Assembly: GCF_040954645.1 (NCBI RefSeq)
Contig: NC_092808.1
Location: 16,607,883 to 16,671,882 of the forward strand
Direction: 5' to 3'
DNA from: Diabrotica undecimpunctata
Lineage: Eukaryota > Arthropoda > Insecta > Coleoptera > Chrysomelidae
DNA: 64,000 nucleotides
Below are positions 1 through 15,000 of the stretch, in pieces. How positions within the stretch are numbered: the stretch's first letter is position 1; each line of letters opens with the position of its first letter. The position numbers and the translations under genes are program-made. The notes beneath the pieces are model-generated. The model had not been told where the DNA came from. It did not search any database and saw nothing but the letters and a program-made list of their open reading frames with translations.

Positions 1-3000
1 TACTTGAAAATCTCAAGAAAATTGTAGATCTTTTCAGAACATTGGACTCCCTTTATTGAGCAAAGTGTAAATAACTAAAAGAGAGGTTACTTTCTTCCGA
101 TAGTGAACAGTAAACAGTGTAAGAGATACATACTTACCTTATTAAATCGCTCAGCAGGAATCAACTGCAACTGAATCGGTTCCATAGTAGTAACATTTCC
201 AAATCGCACTTCTGGAATATACAAAGCACAGACAACGTGTGCCCAACCCGAATTGTCGGTACGTTTGAGAGCGCCATATTTGCTGGGACACAGCTCGCAT
301 TTCTAAAACGCCACAATACTCATTAATAAAAAATGCCATAGTAAACAAAATGAGGTAAATTCTTTAAATTTTAATCGTTCAAAATTAATTGTAATTTCAA
401 AATAGAACAAATTCTAAATGCAAATTCCTCAGTTGGTCATGGTTATTACCTAACAATTTTTTATAACGACCTAATCTATAAAGTTTACATATATTTATTA
501 TCCTGGGGATTTTAAATACTTAGTTGAACAATTGCATAATTGATGTTGTCTCGTAAATCTTGATCTTGATAAATCTCATTTAAAACGCAAAATAAATATA
601 ATCCAAGTATATGCACCCACTGCAGACAAGGATGAAGATACAATAAAGGCCTTCTATGAATAAATAGGCAGTGTTTTAAAGCTAACTAAAAGACATGATA
701 TAAATATCATAATGGAGGATTTAAACGCTGAAGTAGGTCAAGGACAAGTGGACAATTGTGTGCGGCGATATGGATTGTAGAGAGGAAGGTACGTAGCGAT
801 AGGTTGGTTTAAAACAAAAATTACAGTCAGTTTTTTCAATTATTATACCTGAATCACTTTAACTTTTTCACTGTGACTAGTGGCGACATCTATACAATAT
901 AAATATAATTATATATAATAAAACGTAATATAAAATATGTAACCAATATCTGACAGTAGAGAGAAAAAACAATGATATCCAACGCATAAAGTGTGAAGTT
1001 AATAGGACAATCTTAGCGCAGAGCGAGAAATAATCAAAATATTAAAAGTGAGGTGTAAATACAGAAGTACAAGTAAAGTTAATACCTGGCCCTGGTCAAT
1101 TGAAAAGCGGTGATGCCAAATCCACAGTGAAGTCCTGTAATTAGCGAGACTCTAAATTTTATATACTGCTCAATACAATTACCACAAAGTAATAAAGTAA
1201 CATGTTACACTGAGAAGAGTCCAACTTCAGAGGAATCGATTTGGACGAGACCCTTATCGCAGTGAAACGGACCTTATGTAATGAGCAGATAAGAAAAGGG
1301 CAAAGAGCAAAATGGAAAGCGACGGTATCACCACAGACGAAAACGACAAGAAGAAAAAAGGGAGTAAAAGGACTGAGTAAGAAGATTGAAAAACAATCAA
1401 ATGAACTCAGTGAAATCCGTAGAGAGCGAAAAGAATATTGAGAAGAGTTAGGACAAGAGAATGTAACATTAAGAAAAGAAAACACAAAGCTAAAACAGGT
1501 AGTTTTTCAAATACAAGAAAGCCTTGAAAGTTTAGAAAATGGAAAAAGGCGTAAAAATATAGTTACACAGGGTTTGGAATGGATACAAATGACCCAAATA
1601 CTCTAAAAAATGTAATGAAAATTTTTATGCAATTAGAATTAGCAGTAGATGTTCGAATATAGAAGACTGTGAAGTTAGGTGAAAGAGTCTGTCAGGTTGA
1701 GCTTCAAAAGGGGGGGGGGATAAAAGAAAAATCATGCAAAAAAAAAGTAAATTGAGAAAAAAAGAGATTGCCTAGTTTATATCAACTACGACTTATCAAA
1801 GAAAGACATAATCATACAGAAATATATCAGACAGAAAGTAAGAAAGGAAGGGAGAAGAAACTATGGTATAAAAAAAATATATTCCTATCAAGAAATATGG
1901 CGCTGGGATGGCATAAAACAAACGTTGATGGTAGAGACCAAAGCAAAAAATCTAAGCACCAGTAGGAAAAGGAAACAAATTGCTACGAAAAGGAATATGA
2001 ACTATGGAAATGAAATAAAAAAAGAAGGACAAGATACAGTTAGCAACATGGAAATCAGAGGAACCTTTTGTGAAGGTGCAATAAAGGAACTAATCAATGA
2101 AGCAAGGAAGTATAAAATCGATTTAATGCTCTGCGAGAAACAAAACATTTAGGGTCAGAAATAACTGAAATAGCTTTAAAAGTGGAGGAAACGACAGAAT
2201 GCTCGGAACTGGTTTTTTTGGTAGCTAAATGTGGACAAAGTTTTAATCCGATCTTTGATGTGTTCAATTTAAAGTAATAAAAGGAACTGGATAATCAATA
2301 TTTATGCACCGCCTGAAAAAAAAACGACGAGATAAAAGATCTTTACTAGGAACAGCTAAACGACGAATACGAACGCTTGTCTACACGTGATATGAAAGTA
2401 ATAATGGGTGATTGTAATGCTAAAGTGTGAAAAGATCCTCTGTACACTGCAGTAACAGGTAACCACAGTTACACTAACATGAAGTATTAAACGATAATTG
2501 TCAAAGGCTTATTGATTTGCGATGGAGAAAAACATGGTGGTGAGAAGCACACAACTAAAACGAAAAGAGATATAGAAAGGTACGTGGATCTCCCGAGATG
2601 GAAGAACGGTGAACCAGATAGATCAGGAGGATAGATCATATGAGAGGAGCTGAAATCGATTCGGACCACTACCTCATAAAAGTTACATGCGAGGGTAGAC
2701 AAGAAGAAGTGAAAACGAAGAATAAAACGAAAAGAAAGTACAATATTGAAAAAACTTAACGAAAAAGTCAAAAATAAATATGAAGAAGAAATAAATAAAA
2801 TTCTCCAATAATGTGTCCAAAATTTACAAACAGAGCAAGTCTGGGAACCAATTAAATCTGCTATAGGAGAAAATAGTTAAAGGCGTCACCAAGCGCAGTA
2901 AAAACAAAGATTGGTTTGACGAAGAGTTTCAGGCAATAGCAAAGAAAAAGAAGATAAGACAACAATTAACAAAAATAACAGATAATAGAGATTGGAAAAA

Positions 3001-6000
3001 CAAGAATATAGAATAATTCGAGGAAAACTTAAAGATCTCTGTAGAAAGAAAAAGAGAAAGAAGAAAAGTTCAAAATCAAAGAGGTGAGGTCTTTCTATAA
3101 AGAAGTTAATAAGATGGGCAAAGGTTACCAAAGTCACTCTAGTTATATGAATGGCAAAGATAAAAATTTAATTAATGATCAGGTAGCAATAATGACGGAG
3201 TGGAAAAACACTTCGAAGAGTTATTAAATGGTGAGGTGGAGTGCTGACCCTTTTTAAAAAGTCTAATAGCTTCGAGACTGTACCTTCCATGTAACTATTT
3301 GCCGGTGGATTTCCTTCTCCTAATGCACATTTGCCAGACAATCACACTGACATAAAATATGCTCTGCTGTTTCTTCTTCGAGGTGATAGAACCTGCACAG
3401 GTCGTGATCTGATAATCCCATCAGCTTAACGTGGCTATTCAGCTTACAGTGCCCTGTTAGAAGACCTACTACGGCTTTGACATTTTACCTGTCTTTGCTT
3501 CTTAGGTCTGCCGTAAATTTTGGCGAATGTTCTGTAATGAACTGTTTCGCCTGTCTTTGTCCTGGTGAATTCCTCCACCATTCCAGAGATTTGTGAGCTA
3601 CCCACTTCCTTGGTACTGTCTTTTCAACGCCGCAAAAGGGTTCCGGTCCAATGAATGGCATTGATGAGCCTTGTTTGGCCATTTCATTTATGTACTTCGT
3701 GCCCCAGTACCCAGGCTACCGTAAACTTACTACGGTCTCCTAGTTTATTTAGGGCACACACACAATCCCATACTAGCTTAGAATTGACCTCTATAGAATT
3801 GAGTACCTTAAGTGCTGACTGACTATCTGTGAAGATGGCAACTCAATGGAACGTTCTTTCTTGCCTTTCTATTTCTTCCACGCAGTGATGGAATGCCGTT
3901 ATTTCCGCCTGGAGAACTGTCACATCCTTAGATAGACTTACTGGGAAATGTATCCCTTGATTTGTTCCTACTATGCCGGCTCCCACACCCTCCGATGTTT
4001 TTGAGCCATCCGTGTACCAGGTAGCAGCAGCTTGTATGGGTACACCTTCATTCCAGCCTTCCCTGCCTGGTATCTTAATTGTGAACTTATTGTTAAAGAT
4101 ATATCTCGTAGCTGTTGCATCGATAGGTTGCCCCATCACAGTATCGGCTTTTAGCTCCTCGATTAGCTTTCTGTTATCAGCACCACGCATCTGGCTTATA
4201 TGTCGCTAAGAATGGATTAATCTGTGCATCACTGATCTGGCTTCGCCCTGTATAAAGATATGGAGTGGTGGTAGATTCAGTGGGACTTCCAACGCTGCTG
4301 TAGGAGTTGTTGTTATGGCCCCCGTAATACATAGGCTTGCTAACCTTTGTGTATTACCTAACAGCCTTATTGCTCCCACTTGCTGCGTCTTTGTCCACCA
4401 CTCATCGAGCCATAGGTTATCATTGTTCTGCAAGGTAGTAGTCAACTGAGCAGTGGGAGAAGATGAGATAATTGAAAGTCAGCCTACAAGGACTAGGAGG
4501 AGTTGGCGACAGCAATACAAGAAATGAAAAATAACAGAAGTCCTTGAAATATGCATAGAAATGATCAAGGTTGGTGCAGATCAACTGCAGAGAAGGATAT
4601 ATCAACTAATAGTGCAAACATGGGAAATTATGCAAATAAGGGATGACATGTCAGCGAATGCCCGCTGCATAAAAAATGCAGACAAACTAAAATGTTGCAA
4701 CTATAGAGGTATAGCCTTACTAGATACTGTATGCAAAATCTTAGAAGAATTTTGAGAAATATACTAAATTACTATAAGACGCACTGTGAAAGTGAATTGC
4801 AGGTCTTAGAACAGTTGGCCTAAAATAACAGATCTAGACAGGAAAAGGTTGACTAATCGTGTCAAATTTCGCTGAATCATCGAGTTCCGTCCGCGTGTTC
4901 CGATTTTCTATTTACTGTTATTCCGCGAAGCATAAATTGATTTTTACATGAAGGATATTACAGACGGATTGAAACGAGAAAGTTTCTGTCTTTTTCGAAA
5001 GACAGAATATCTGCTTCAATTTTTGCCTCTTTGTTACTATTACTTCATTAATATTGTCAGGCCAACTTCTCCGAAGGCGTTACTTGTTTCTTTTCTCGAA
5101 ACTTGAAGATTTTCATCCTTTATGTAATATGAGATAATAATAATGTACGGATTATATGTTCATTTTTCCATGCATATTTACATATCTCACATCTATCAAA
5201 TTCTCTATTTTTGATTGATTGATTATTGTAACATTTAATGGTCTTAACGTTTCACCTAAATAAAAGTGTTCGCATTCACAAGGTATTTTATAAATACAAT
5301 CCTCTGTTCTTTCTTGTTCGTGATTTAGGCTTGGTTTTAGATACAATGTGTTTTTTCTTTAAATGTTGTTAAAATTATATCCTGCCCTTAGTTTTTCTGA
5401 TAATCCTTTATGTGGGGTATTGTTATTTTCCTCATATCGTGTCTTGTAAATATAGGATGAAGTTGTGTTAAAAAAAATTTCTCCGTTAAGAACGAATTTT
5501 CGTTAGAATAAGTAATGTTGGCTCTATCATACAATAATTTGTTTTAATATTCATGTAATTTAGATATCTGTTGACATGTGTTGGTTTTTTATATACAAAA
5601 GTCTCATCCAGTATCCTTCTTTGAGCTTAAACATTAAAAAATTTTAAATATCTAAACCTTGTTAACTGTTTTCATAAATACACAAATTTATTACTTGATA
5701 TTTCAATTATCTCTTCATGAATGCTTCGTATATGGTATTATTTTGACGATATTATCTATATCAGGGGGTTTGCTTGTCTTTATTGTATTGCACATTTACG
5801 GTTCGTTATTGACTGTATCCTAAACTATTTCTTTTTTCTGTTCTTACGAATTGATAATTGTCACTTTCGAGATTAAATATTTTCAGAAGGTTCTCTTCAT
5901 AACTTCAGTCTTGTGTCTTTTAAGATTGTTTAATCTTCCATGAAGTCGCTTTAATTTATATTCATAGAAGCTCTTATCCCCTATTCCCATTTTTATTTTT

Positions 6001-9000
6001 TTTATATCTTTAGTATCTTTTATTGATTTTCGTAGTAGCCTTTAGTTTTGTATACAATTTATTTCTGTCTGAACTATAATTTAAATATTAAGTTATGTTA
6101 AGCAACGCAATTTTTTATAAAATTAATTATATCAATTACTCAAAATAAATAAAATAGTTTTTAACAATAATAAAGAAATTAAACTGTCAATGACCTTGGT
6201 ACGGCTTTGATTTATTTGGTAATTTATAGTTTTACTTGATTATGACATACAATTTAAAATTTCTGCTAAATGATTAGTAGTTATAATATGTATTTACTGT
6301 TCAGTTCGGATAAGTCTTCAAAAATCTAAAGATAACTACAAAAATAGGTCCCCTGTAATACTTTGAATCAAATATAACTAGAATATATTCACAGCCAAGA
6401 AAAGTGCGCGAATATGTACATAAACACCGCATGATAATTTTGCCACCGGCATATTCATTGACCGAGGGTATCATAGCGGTAGAGAGAGTGTGAGGCGAGT
6501 AGAGTACCCCGCTTCTGTGAACGAGGATCAGGATCTGTTCATGAGTAATTGTTAAGGCGCGTTTTTTTGGCTGTGAATAGACTATAGTCTAACTAGTTTT
6601 TGTCACCATAAATACCACAATACCCTTCAACATATTACAAAATTAGATACTAAGCACTCACCACTTTGACAGATCTCTCTTGACTTTCACATTTACGACA
6701 ATACCACGGACCAGTTGGAACAGTTACAATACCATAACATGCTGCAAAATGTACAGTTATTAAATAAAATTTAAACAACGTATACATTATTAAATAAAAC
6801 CAAGCATACCCCCTCAAGAGAAATACATATACTGTAACATTGAAAATGCAACACCCGTTAAACATCAAAATATTTTCATATATTTTTGATTTAAATTTCT
6901 AAAATGATGTCTACTTTGCCTGAAAATTTTAATAATGAGTCAAGACTCTTTAAGTTCATTTAGACAAATTATTAAGTCAATAAGTTCACTCAATCTTCTA
7001 CCTATACATGTTCAATGGGTGAAAGCTCTGGAGACCTAGCTGACCAGAGTCACAAAGTAATCTAACAGTTACGGTTGTTGTGTAGGGCCTGGAAGTTTCC
7101 AGTTAAAAAACTGAATTTTCTTGTTGGTGCACATACACTATCACACTGAATACGTTTTTAACTCCACTGCAATCGCATTCCCCTATGTCTTTGGCTCAAT
7201 GTCAAAATAAGATGTGGTCGATAAAAATACAAGCCAAGACCTACAATAAACTGCTCGTAAGGGAAGTCTTTCTCCTGTAGCTGCCTGTGATATAGACTTA
7301 AAGGTATAAAATCAGTCTCTAAGGTTATTTACGCTTTCTTAGGCGTTAATTTTGCTGGCTACAGTTATTCAGACAGCAGTAGTATATAAAGGGTTGCCCT
7401 AAGTAATTGTACAAAAAAAAAAACAGTAGATTCTATGCTTTAAAATATTACGATTTCAGCCAATATGCATTAATATGTCAAGAAAGATAAAAGGTGTTAA
7501 AGTTGAAATTTAAATATAGCTGATAGAGGGCGCCACATATGTCACATGCCTGGCATAAATTTGCGCTTAACTTTTTTGCTCTTCAAGTTAGCCCTATTTG
7601 AGTTACAAAATATGAAAGATACATTATTTCAACAAAAAAAAAAAAAGATATATCTGTTAATAACTTCAAAACTCAACCATTTTCAAGATAATCGCATTTT
7701 ATAAAAATGTGCGATAAAGCATTGAATACCTGTGAATAAGCATAATTAATAGTTTATTCTTATAAAAACAGCTCAAAGATTCTTCTTCTTGATGTGCTTA
7801 TCCGTTACGAATATTGGCGATCATCATGGCAATCTTTATCTTATCTGCAGCAGCGCGGAAAAGCTGCACAGATGTTGTATTGAACCAGATTCTGAGGTTC
7901 TTTAATCAAGATGTTCTTCTTCTTCCTGGACCTCGTTTTCCAAATATTTTTCCTTGCAGGATGGCTTGAAGGAGAGCATATCTGGATTCATTTCGCATAA
8001 TATGTCCGAAGAATTGTAACTTTCGAGATTTGATGGTGGTCAGTACTTCTCGGTTCTTAGTCATTTTTCTGAGGACCTCTTCATTTGTGACTCGGTCAGT
8101 CCACGGGATCTTAAGTATTCTCCGATATAGCCACATCTCAAATGCTTCCAGTTTTCTGCACATATCTTCGTTCAAGGTCCACGATTCAACACCATAAAAA
8201 AGGACAGAGAAGACGTAGCATCGTAGCACTTGACTCAGTTGTGACTCTTGAAGAAGGCCCCCATCCGATTGAAGGTGGATCTAGCTTTTCCGATGAGTGC
8301 ACTAATCTCCTGGTTGTTGGTCCATTCATCATTTAATATGGTGACGAGGTAGTTGTAGTGCGTCACTCTTTCTACAGGGGATTGGTTGACGTAGAGTTGA
8401 CCTTCTGTTATCCTTTTCTTGCTAATTATCATAAGCTTTGTCTTCTTGACGTTTATATTAAGTCCATATTGTTGACTGTAATATATGATTTTGTTCATAA
8501 GAACTTGTAGCTCTTCTAAGTTGTCCGCAAATACTATGGTGTCATTTGCATATCTGATGTTGTTTAGCCGGTAACCATTTAGTAGAATAATTTTTTCAGT
8601 TTCGTGCAAAGCTTCGATAAATTTTCTTTCAGAGTATAGATTGAAGATTAGAGGAGACAAAATACAGCCTTGCCTCACTCCAAGCATGATTTTCACATAG
8701 TCAGTGTGTTCATTGAGATTAGCTGTCTGATTCCAGTAAAGATTTCTAATTATTTTCAGATCTTGGTTGTTAATTCCTGCTTCTTTTAGTATTTGCATTA
8801 TCTTGGCGTGCTGTACTCGATCAAACGCTTTCTCGTAATCAACCAGACATGCGTATACGTCGCAGTTGACGTCTCTGCATCTCTGGAATAAGACTTGTAC
8901 TAATAACAAAGCCTCTCTAGTACCAACAGCATTTGTGAACCCGAACTGCTTGGGGGAAATTGGACTTTCACACAGCTTGTAGATTCTCTTATGAATTATC

Positions 9001-12000
9001 TTTAGGAACAATTTTAGGAGATGACTCATGAGGCTTATAGTACGATAATCTTCGCATTTTTTGGCTCCTGTTTTTTTTTTTAAGTGCAATAAACTCAGAT
9101 TTCAGCCATTGTGTTGGTATTTCTCCAGAGTTGTATATGTTGTTAAATATCTTTGCGATTATTGCTATTGATTCGTTGTCCATTAGTTTGAGTAGTTCTG
9201 CTTGTATATTATCAGGGCCTGCCGCTTTGCCATCCTTTAACTGTGTTATTGCGGAATAAACTTCCTGCTGTAATATTCAAGCTCAAAGATGGTGATGTAA
9301 ACAAAAAAATGCTTTTTTTACGGCTGCTAAATGTGTTATTTGAAGCCAGTTTTAATTGCAATCTTAACATAGTAAGCTGATGTCACGAATGCTTTTGACA
9401 ACTAAAAATAAGTCTTAGTCTCTTTAATAAATCTTAATAAGTCGAAAAGGGAATATTTAAGAAGATAACCAAACAGGCTGCAACCTAATCACCAAATCTT
9501 TAAACATATTAAACATATTTTGGAATTTAGGCGAAAGTGGTTAATTTCGTCCTAAATTTGATAAATAACTTAGGCCGACCCAAAAATTATTACTCCTGGT
9601 CAAGAAGATGAAGTAATGGTCGACGATGATTTTCAAGTAAGTACACGACACGACGTTTATTTTCAGCGTTGGGAATCAGCAAAACTTCAGTTTTAAAAAT
9701 CCACACCGTAAGCATTTTCACTCTAACCATGTTACACCTGTACAAAATCTATTTCCAGCAGAATTACCTTTAAGATGCAGATTTGCAAATGATATCAGAA
9801 ACAGGCAAAATCTTGACTACTTCTTCATTCTTCAACAATCATTTCTGGTACACTGAAAAATCCTCGTGTTAAAAGAGAGAAAGGCATTTTCAACATAAAT
9901 TAAAAATACACGTATGGTGTGGAATGATTGGTAATCATTTTTTAGGGCCATGCGAGTTACCTCGTAATTTAAATGGTGAGAACTATTTACATTTTTTACA
10001 AAATTATTTTATTGATTTGTTGGAAGAATTGCCATTAAGTTAAGATAAAATGTGTGGTTCATGCAAGATGGTGTACCCAACATTATACGAGGGCAGTGAG
10101 AACATAATAAAAACACCAACTTTCCCAAACGCTGAATTGGTCATTATAGTCATTTTCGTTGGCCACCACATAGGCCAGAATTGAATCCGCCCGATTTTGG
10201 TGTATGGGGCACAACGAAACAATGTGTTTACAAGAATCCCATAAACACTCACAACCAACTTCTGGAAGATATAAATATTGCAGCAGTTTCTTTTAAACCA
10301 ATGATGCTGTTTAATATGTGACGATCTTTTATAGAACGTATTGATAAATGTATTGAAGAAAATTGTGGACATATCGAACATTTACTTTGACAAAGTGTTT
10401 AATGTTATTCAGTTTAACCATTTCTTAATTTGGTTTGAAAATAAAATGTATTTTATTGGAAATTTAATTTAATATAAAACGTAAAATGTTTAATAAAAAA
10501 ATATATAAGTGTATACTATTTTTTCTTTAATATTTTGGAAACTATTAAATTTAGTATTTCATACCAAAATTCAGAAGTATTAATGTTTTTGTCTATTTTT
10601 TCCTTCGATACCTGCAGTATATGTATACAGAAATATCTGAAACCGCCAAGGTCAGACTGAGGAAGAACTTTGGTTACACGATATTGTCAGATCAATCGGG
10701 TTTCAAAGGTTTTTCTGCCGGTTTGGTCACATCTATCTAATTTTGGAAGATTTTTCGTGTCGTTTGTTGGGTGTTTGAAATCCAGAGCTTTGTCCATTCT
10801 GAATGTCACGACCCTATTTGGCGATTTTTTTTACACTGGATAAACTGACACCAGTAAACACGTATCTGTTTAATTCAATTACTTGACATGTTATACAACT
10901 ACTATTTAAATGGGAATAAGCCACAATTAAAGGTTAAAGTACGTTTATTGACGTTTCAATTTCCACTTCGGAAATCGTTCTCAAAATACAAACATTAGTT
11001 TGGAAATTGAAACTTCAATAAACTTACTTTAACCTTTAATTGTGGCTTATTCCCATTTAAATAGTAACTATATTAAAATGTCACAAGCAAATAGCTTCAG
11101 AGCAATATGTTATACAACAATAAATCTGTTTATTTTGTTGGTAGTCGAAAATATTCAGAATACTTGTTTACAAAAACAATTGTTTAAACATAAAATTAAC
11201 TTACCTGTCAAAGCAGCTATCCGTTCTTGTATCCTAAGTAACTCATTAATTAGTATATTTCCTTCTGCTTCTTTCTGCGTAAATTTTAAAACTGTATAAT
11301 TTCACGGGATTCTGCACTTAGTATTGTAGTTTTCACGGCACTTGTATCATGTTTCATGTTTATTAATAAAATAAACCTTCGGGAGTGGCCTTCGCATTTT
11401 TAGATATTTCTGTACATTTGTAATTCCATTAAATCAGAGTTATGCAGGTAATTTATAATACGCGATTATCTCGAAAACTGTTGAGTTTTGAAGTTATTAA
11501 TAGGTATATCATTTTTTTTAATAATGTATCTTTAATATTTTTTGACTCAAATAGCGCTAACTTGAAGAGTAAAAAAGTTAAGCATAAATTTATGCCAGAT
11601 ATGTGGCGTCCTCTATCAGCTACATCAAAGTAAACATCAAATTATAATTCCTTTAACTTAAAAACCACCAGTTATAAATGTTTATACATAAATGTCCACA
11701 AACATGAAAGTTTAAATTTCAAACATGAAATTTAAAATTTTAACTTTAACATTCTGTTGGGATAATTTATTTTTAGGAAAACCACTGAATCAAATTGTGA
11801 ATATTTTTTATGATATAGTTTACTTAGCTATAGAATTATTTATCCCCCTAAAAAGGTATTCAAAACGTAGATTCCCTTCTTGGTTCTCTCCAGAGTTGAA
11901 GGACCTGACAGTTGAGAAAAAGAACGCTCACAAAAAATATCTTTTATCTAAATCACTTCTGGATTATCGCACTTTTTCTCAGCTTAGGGTCAACTGCAAA

Positions 12001-15000
12001 TTGTTAAGAGCTGAAGGTTACAGAAATCATATTTATTCAACAGAATTATCATTAAGAAATAATTTGAAGGGATGTTGGTCCGTTGTGAATTCACAGAGGG
12101 GAAAGCATTCCTTGCCCGCTGTGTTGAGTTATGATGGTGTTGAATCCAGTCACGGACAAGATATTGTAAATCTTTTTGCATATTTTTCTACAGTCTATTC
12201 CACTCGAATATGTGACATACCCAGTGATTCACCTTCACTTGGTCTTCCTAACTTGACTGGTTTCAACATAACTATATCTGATATTTATTTAAAATTATCA
12301 GAACTGGATGTGAATAAGGGTCCTGGTCCTGATGGATTGCCTCCCAGTTTTCTTAAGAATTGTTGTTTTATATTCTCTTTTTAACATTTTTAATCTATCC
12401 TTAAATAAGGGTGAATTTCCGGAATGCTTGAAAAATAGTTTTTTAACATCTATTTTTAAAGTGTGAGATAATTCATTGGTGAATAATTACAGGCCCATTA
12501 GTATAATTAGTGTAATACCAAAGATATTTGAATGTTTTGTATGTGACTATCTTAAAGCTTCACTTGAAAAACAGCTAGTAGACCAATGATTTGGATTTCG
12601 GAATAGCAGATCAACTGAATGTAATATACTAGTGTTTGTGGACTTCCTGAGGAAGGCCATGGAGAGGGGCTGTAGGGTACATGCAGTATACACTGATTTC
12701 TCCAAGGCCTTTGATTGGGTCAACCATAATATTTTCATAGTTAAACTTAAAAAAATGGGTGTTGATGGGCCACTTCTTAGATGGCTGAGAACATACTTAA
12801 TTGACATAGTTCAGATGGTGCGTATCAGGGATTTTGTTTCCAGTGAGATTAAGCTTCCAGCACCGTTCATCCCTTCTTTTTGCGGACGATCTTAAGTTCT
12901 ACACAATTATCAATAATACAGAAGATTGTGTTCACGATCTCAATCAGTTGAGTGAGTGGTGTGTGTTAAATGCCATGGCCCTGAACGCATCTAAGTGTCA
13001 TGCTGTTTCTTTTAGAAAATCGAGAGACCCAATGGAATATAATTATAATATAAAGACCATTCTTGTTGACTGGGTTACTGAAATTCGTGATCTGGGAATT
13101 AATTTAGACTCAAAACTTTTATTTGAATCGCATTATATGTCAATAATTTCCAAGTCTTTACAAATGCTTGGCTTTATAAAAAGATTCACTAGAGACTTTC
13201 AGAATATTGAAGCGATTAAATTACTATATTGTTCTTTAGTCAGACCCCATTTAGAGTATTAGTCTTGTGTATGGTCTCCATCTTATAATATTTACACATA
13301 AAAGATTGAGACAGTTCAACACAACTTCTTGAAATATGTAGCATATAAACAGGGTATACCTTTTGAATTAAATCAAGTAAATTATGATCAAATTGAAACC
13401 CAACTTAATTAATTCTACAGTCTTGTGTCCTCAGCTACTTGAGCAGATTGGTCTGCATGTACCTCTCTGTAGAACACGATTAAACCAACCTTTTTATGTT
13501 TCTCTTCACAGAAACAACTATGCATATAATAATTTTTTATCTCAAGCCCTAAGATGGGCAAATATTCACCCAGATCTAGATTTTTTTGCACTAAAGGCCG
13601 AGTTCATTTCTGGTTCATAATCATAATTTTGATGTGTAAAACTAAATTACTTGATTAATTTTTTTGATATTTATACTTTTATTGTTGTGATATTTATACT
13701 TATATTTTTTTGTTTTATTGTATACATTGTAAACATTGTTAATCTTATTGGGCAGCAGCCCGTTGAAAATAAATAAATTTTAAAGCAAGTTGGCTTAAAT
13801 CATAATATTTTAAAGTGTAGAATCTACTGTTTTTTTTTGTACAATTACTTCAGGATCACCCTATATAAGACGTTGTTGCGTTTGCTCTGTGTAAAGTAAT
13901 TTCAAGCTCGAACTACAGTGATTGATTTTTACTATTCCTGCTGACAATTTCCCAAAACGACATTCCGGCATCTCTCAATCCTGTAATGCTACCTTGTACA
14001 AATTTACTTAATTGAATAAAGTGAGCGTGTTACTGGAGGTACAGTAACTAATGCCTTCAAAACCAGTAAAGCAACAAAAATAAATAATTTTAAAAATTCC
14101 TATTATCATACAGAATAAAGGCACCATTTGACCAAACACAAATATTTTTATTGATATTTGCTTTCCATGCAACACATCATTTGCCAAAATTTCGTTAATA
14201 TTTCTTATGTTTTAAGTGGGTGTATCATTTTCAATATCACTTAGTTACACTTATATATACAACTACAAAAACCTTGTATATGTGACTCAGGTCATCATGT
14301 ATAGTTGATTTTAAAAATAACATATGTAAGATGTATGTATGCAAGAACATATGCATATACAATATATAAATGTTTTGACTCAATACTTATTTTCAAAATA
14401 TCAGTATATTCAAAATATAATACAGTACCAACTTATTTTTGTAAGAATCTTCAGTGTAATTGGAAAGTTACCCAAACACTAAAATTGTCAATTTGTTTAA
14501 AGATCAAAATTTTTATTTATCAGGTAATAAGAGACTGTGTGAAGTACACTGTTAAAAACAGTTAAATCCGTACTAAAAAATACCTACAACATAAATGAGC
14601 CGCTCAGAGCCGGAGTGGTATAAGTCAAAATATTACAATTAAGTGTAATTTGTGTTATGACTGCTAGAGAACTCGCAGATATTTTTAATAAAAACAGAAT
14701 GTAATTGCTCCCATAAAAATAATGTAACAAAAACAAACAATAAAACCAAGTTTGAAGCATTTATTAAGATCATAATGTCCATTATCATTGAATGCAATGT
14801 ACATTGAGTTACGACAGTATTTGACTTACAAAGAGTACAAAACAAATGACGAATGATGCCAATAGTCAAAAATTTAATTTTTGGCATTTACTATACTATT
14901 CTTCTGGGGGTATGATATGTTCTTGCTAACAGTAAAGTGGTATAAGTTCGCGCACCTTTGATTTATGTCATTTTTTATTTTTATTTATTTATTATTTATT

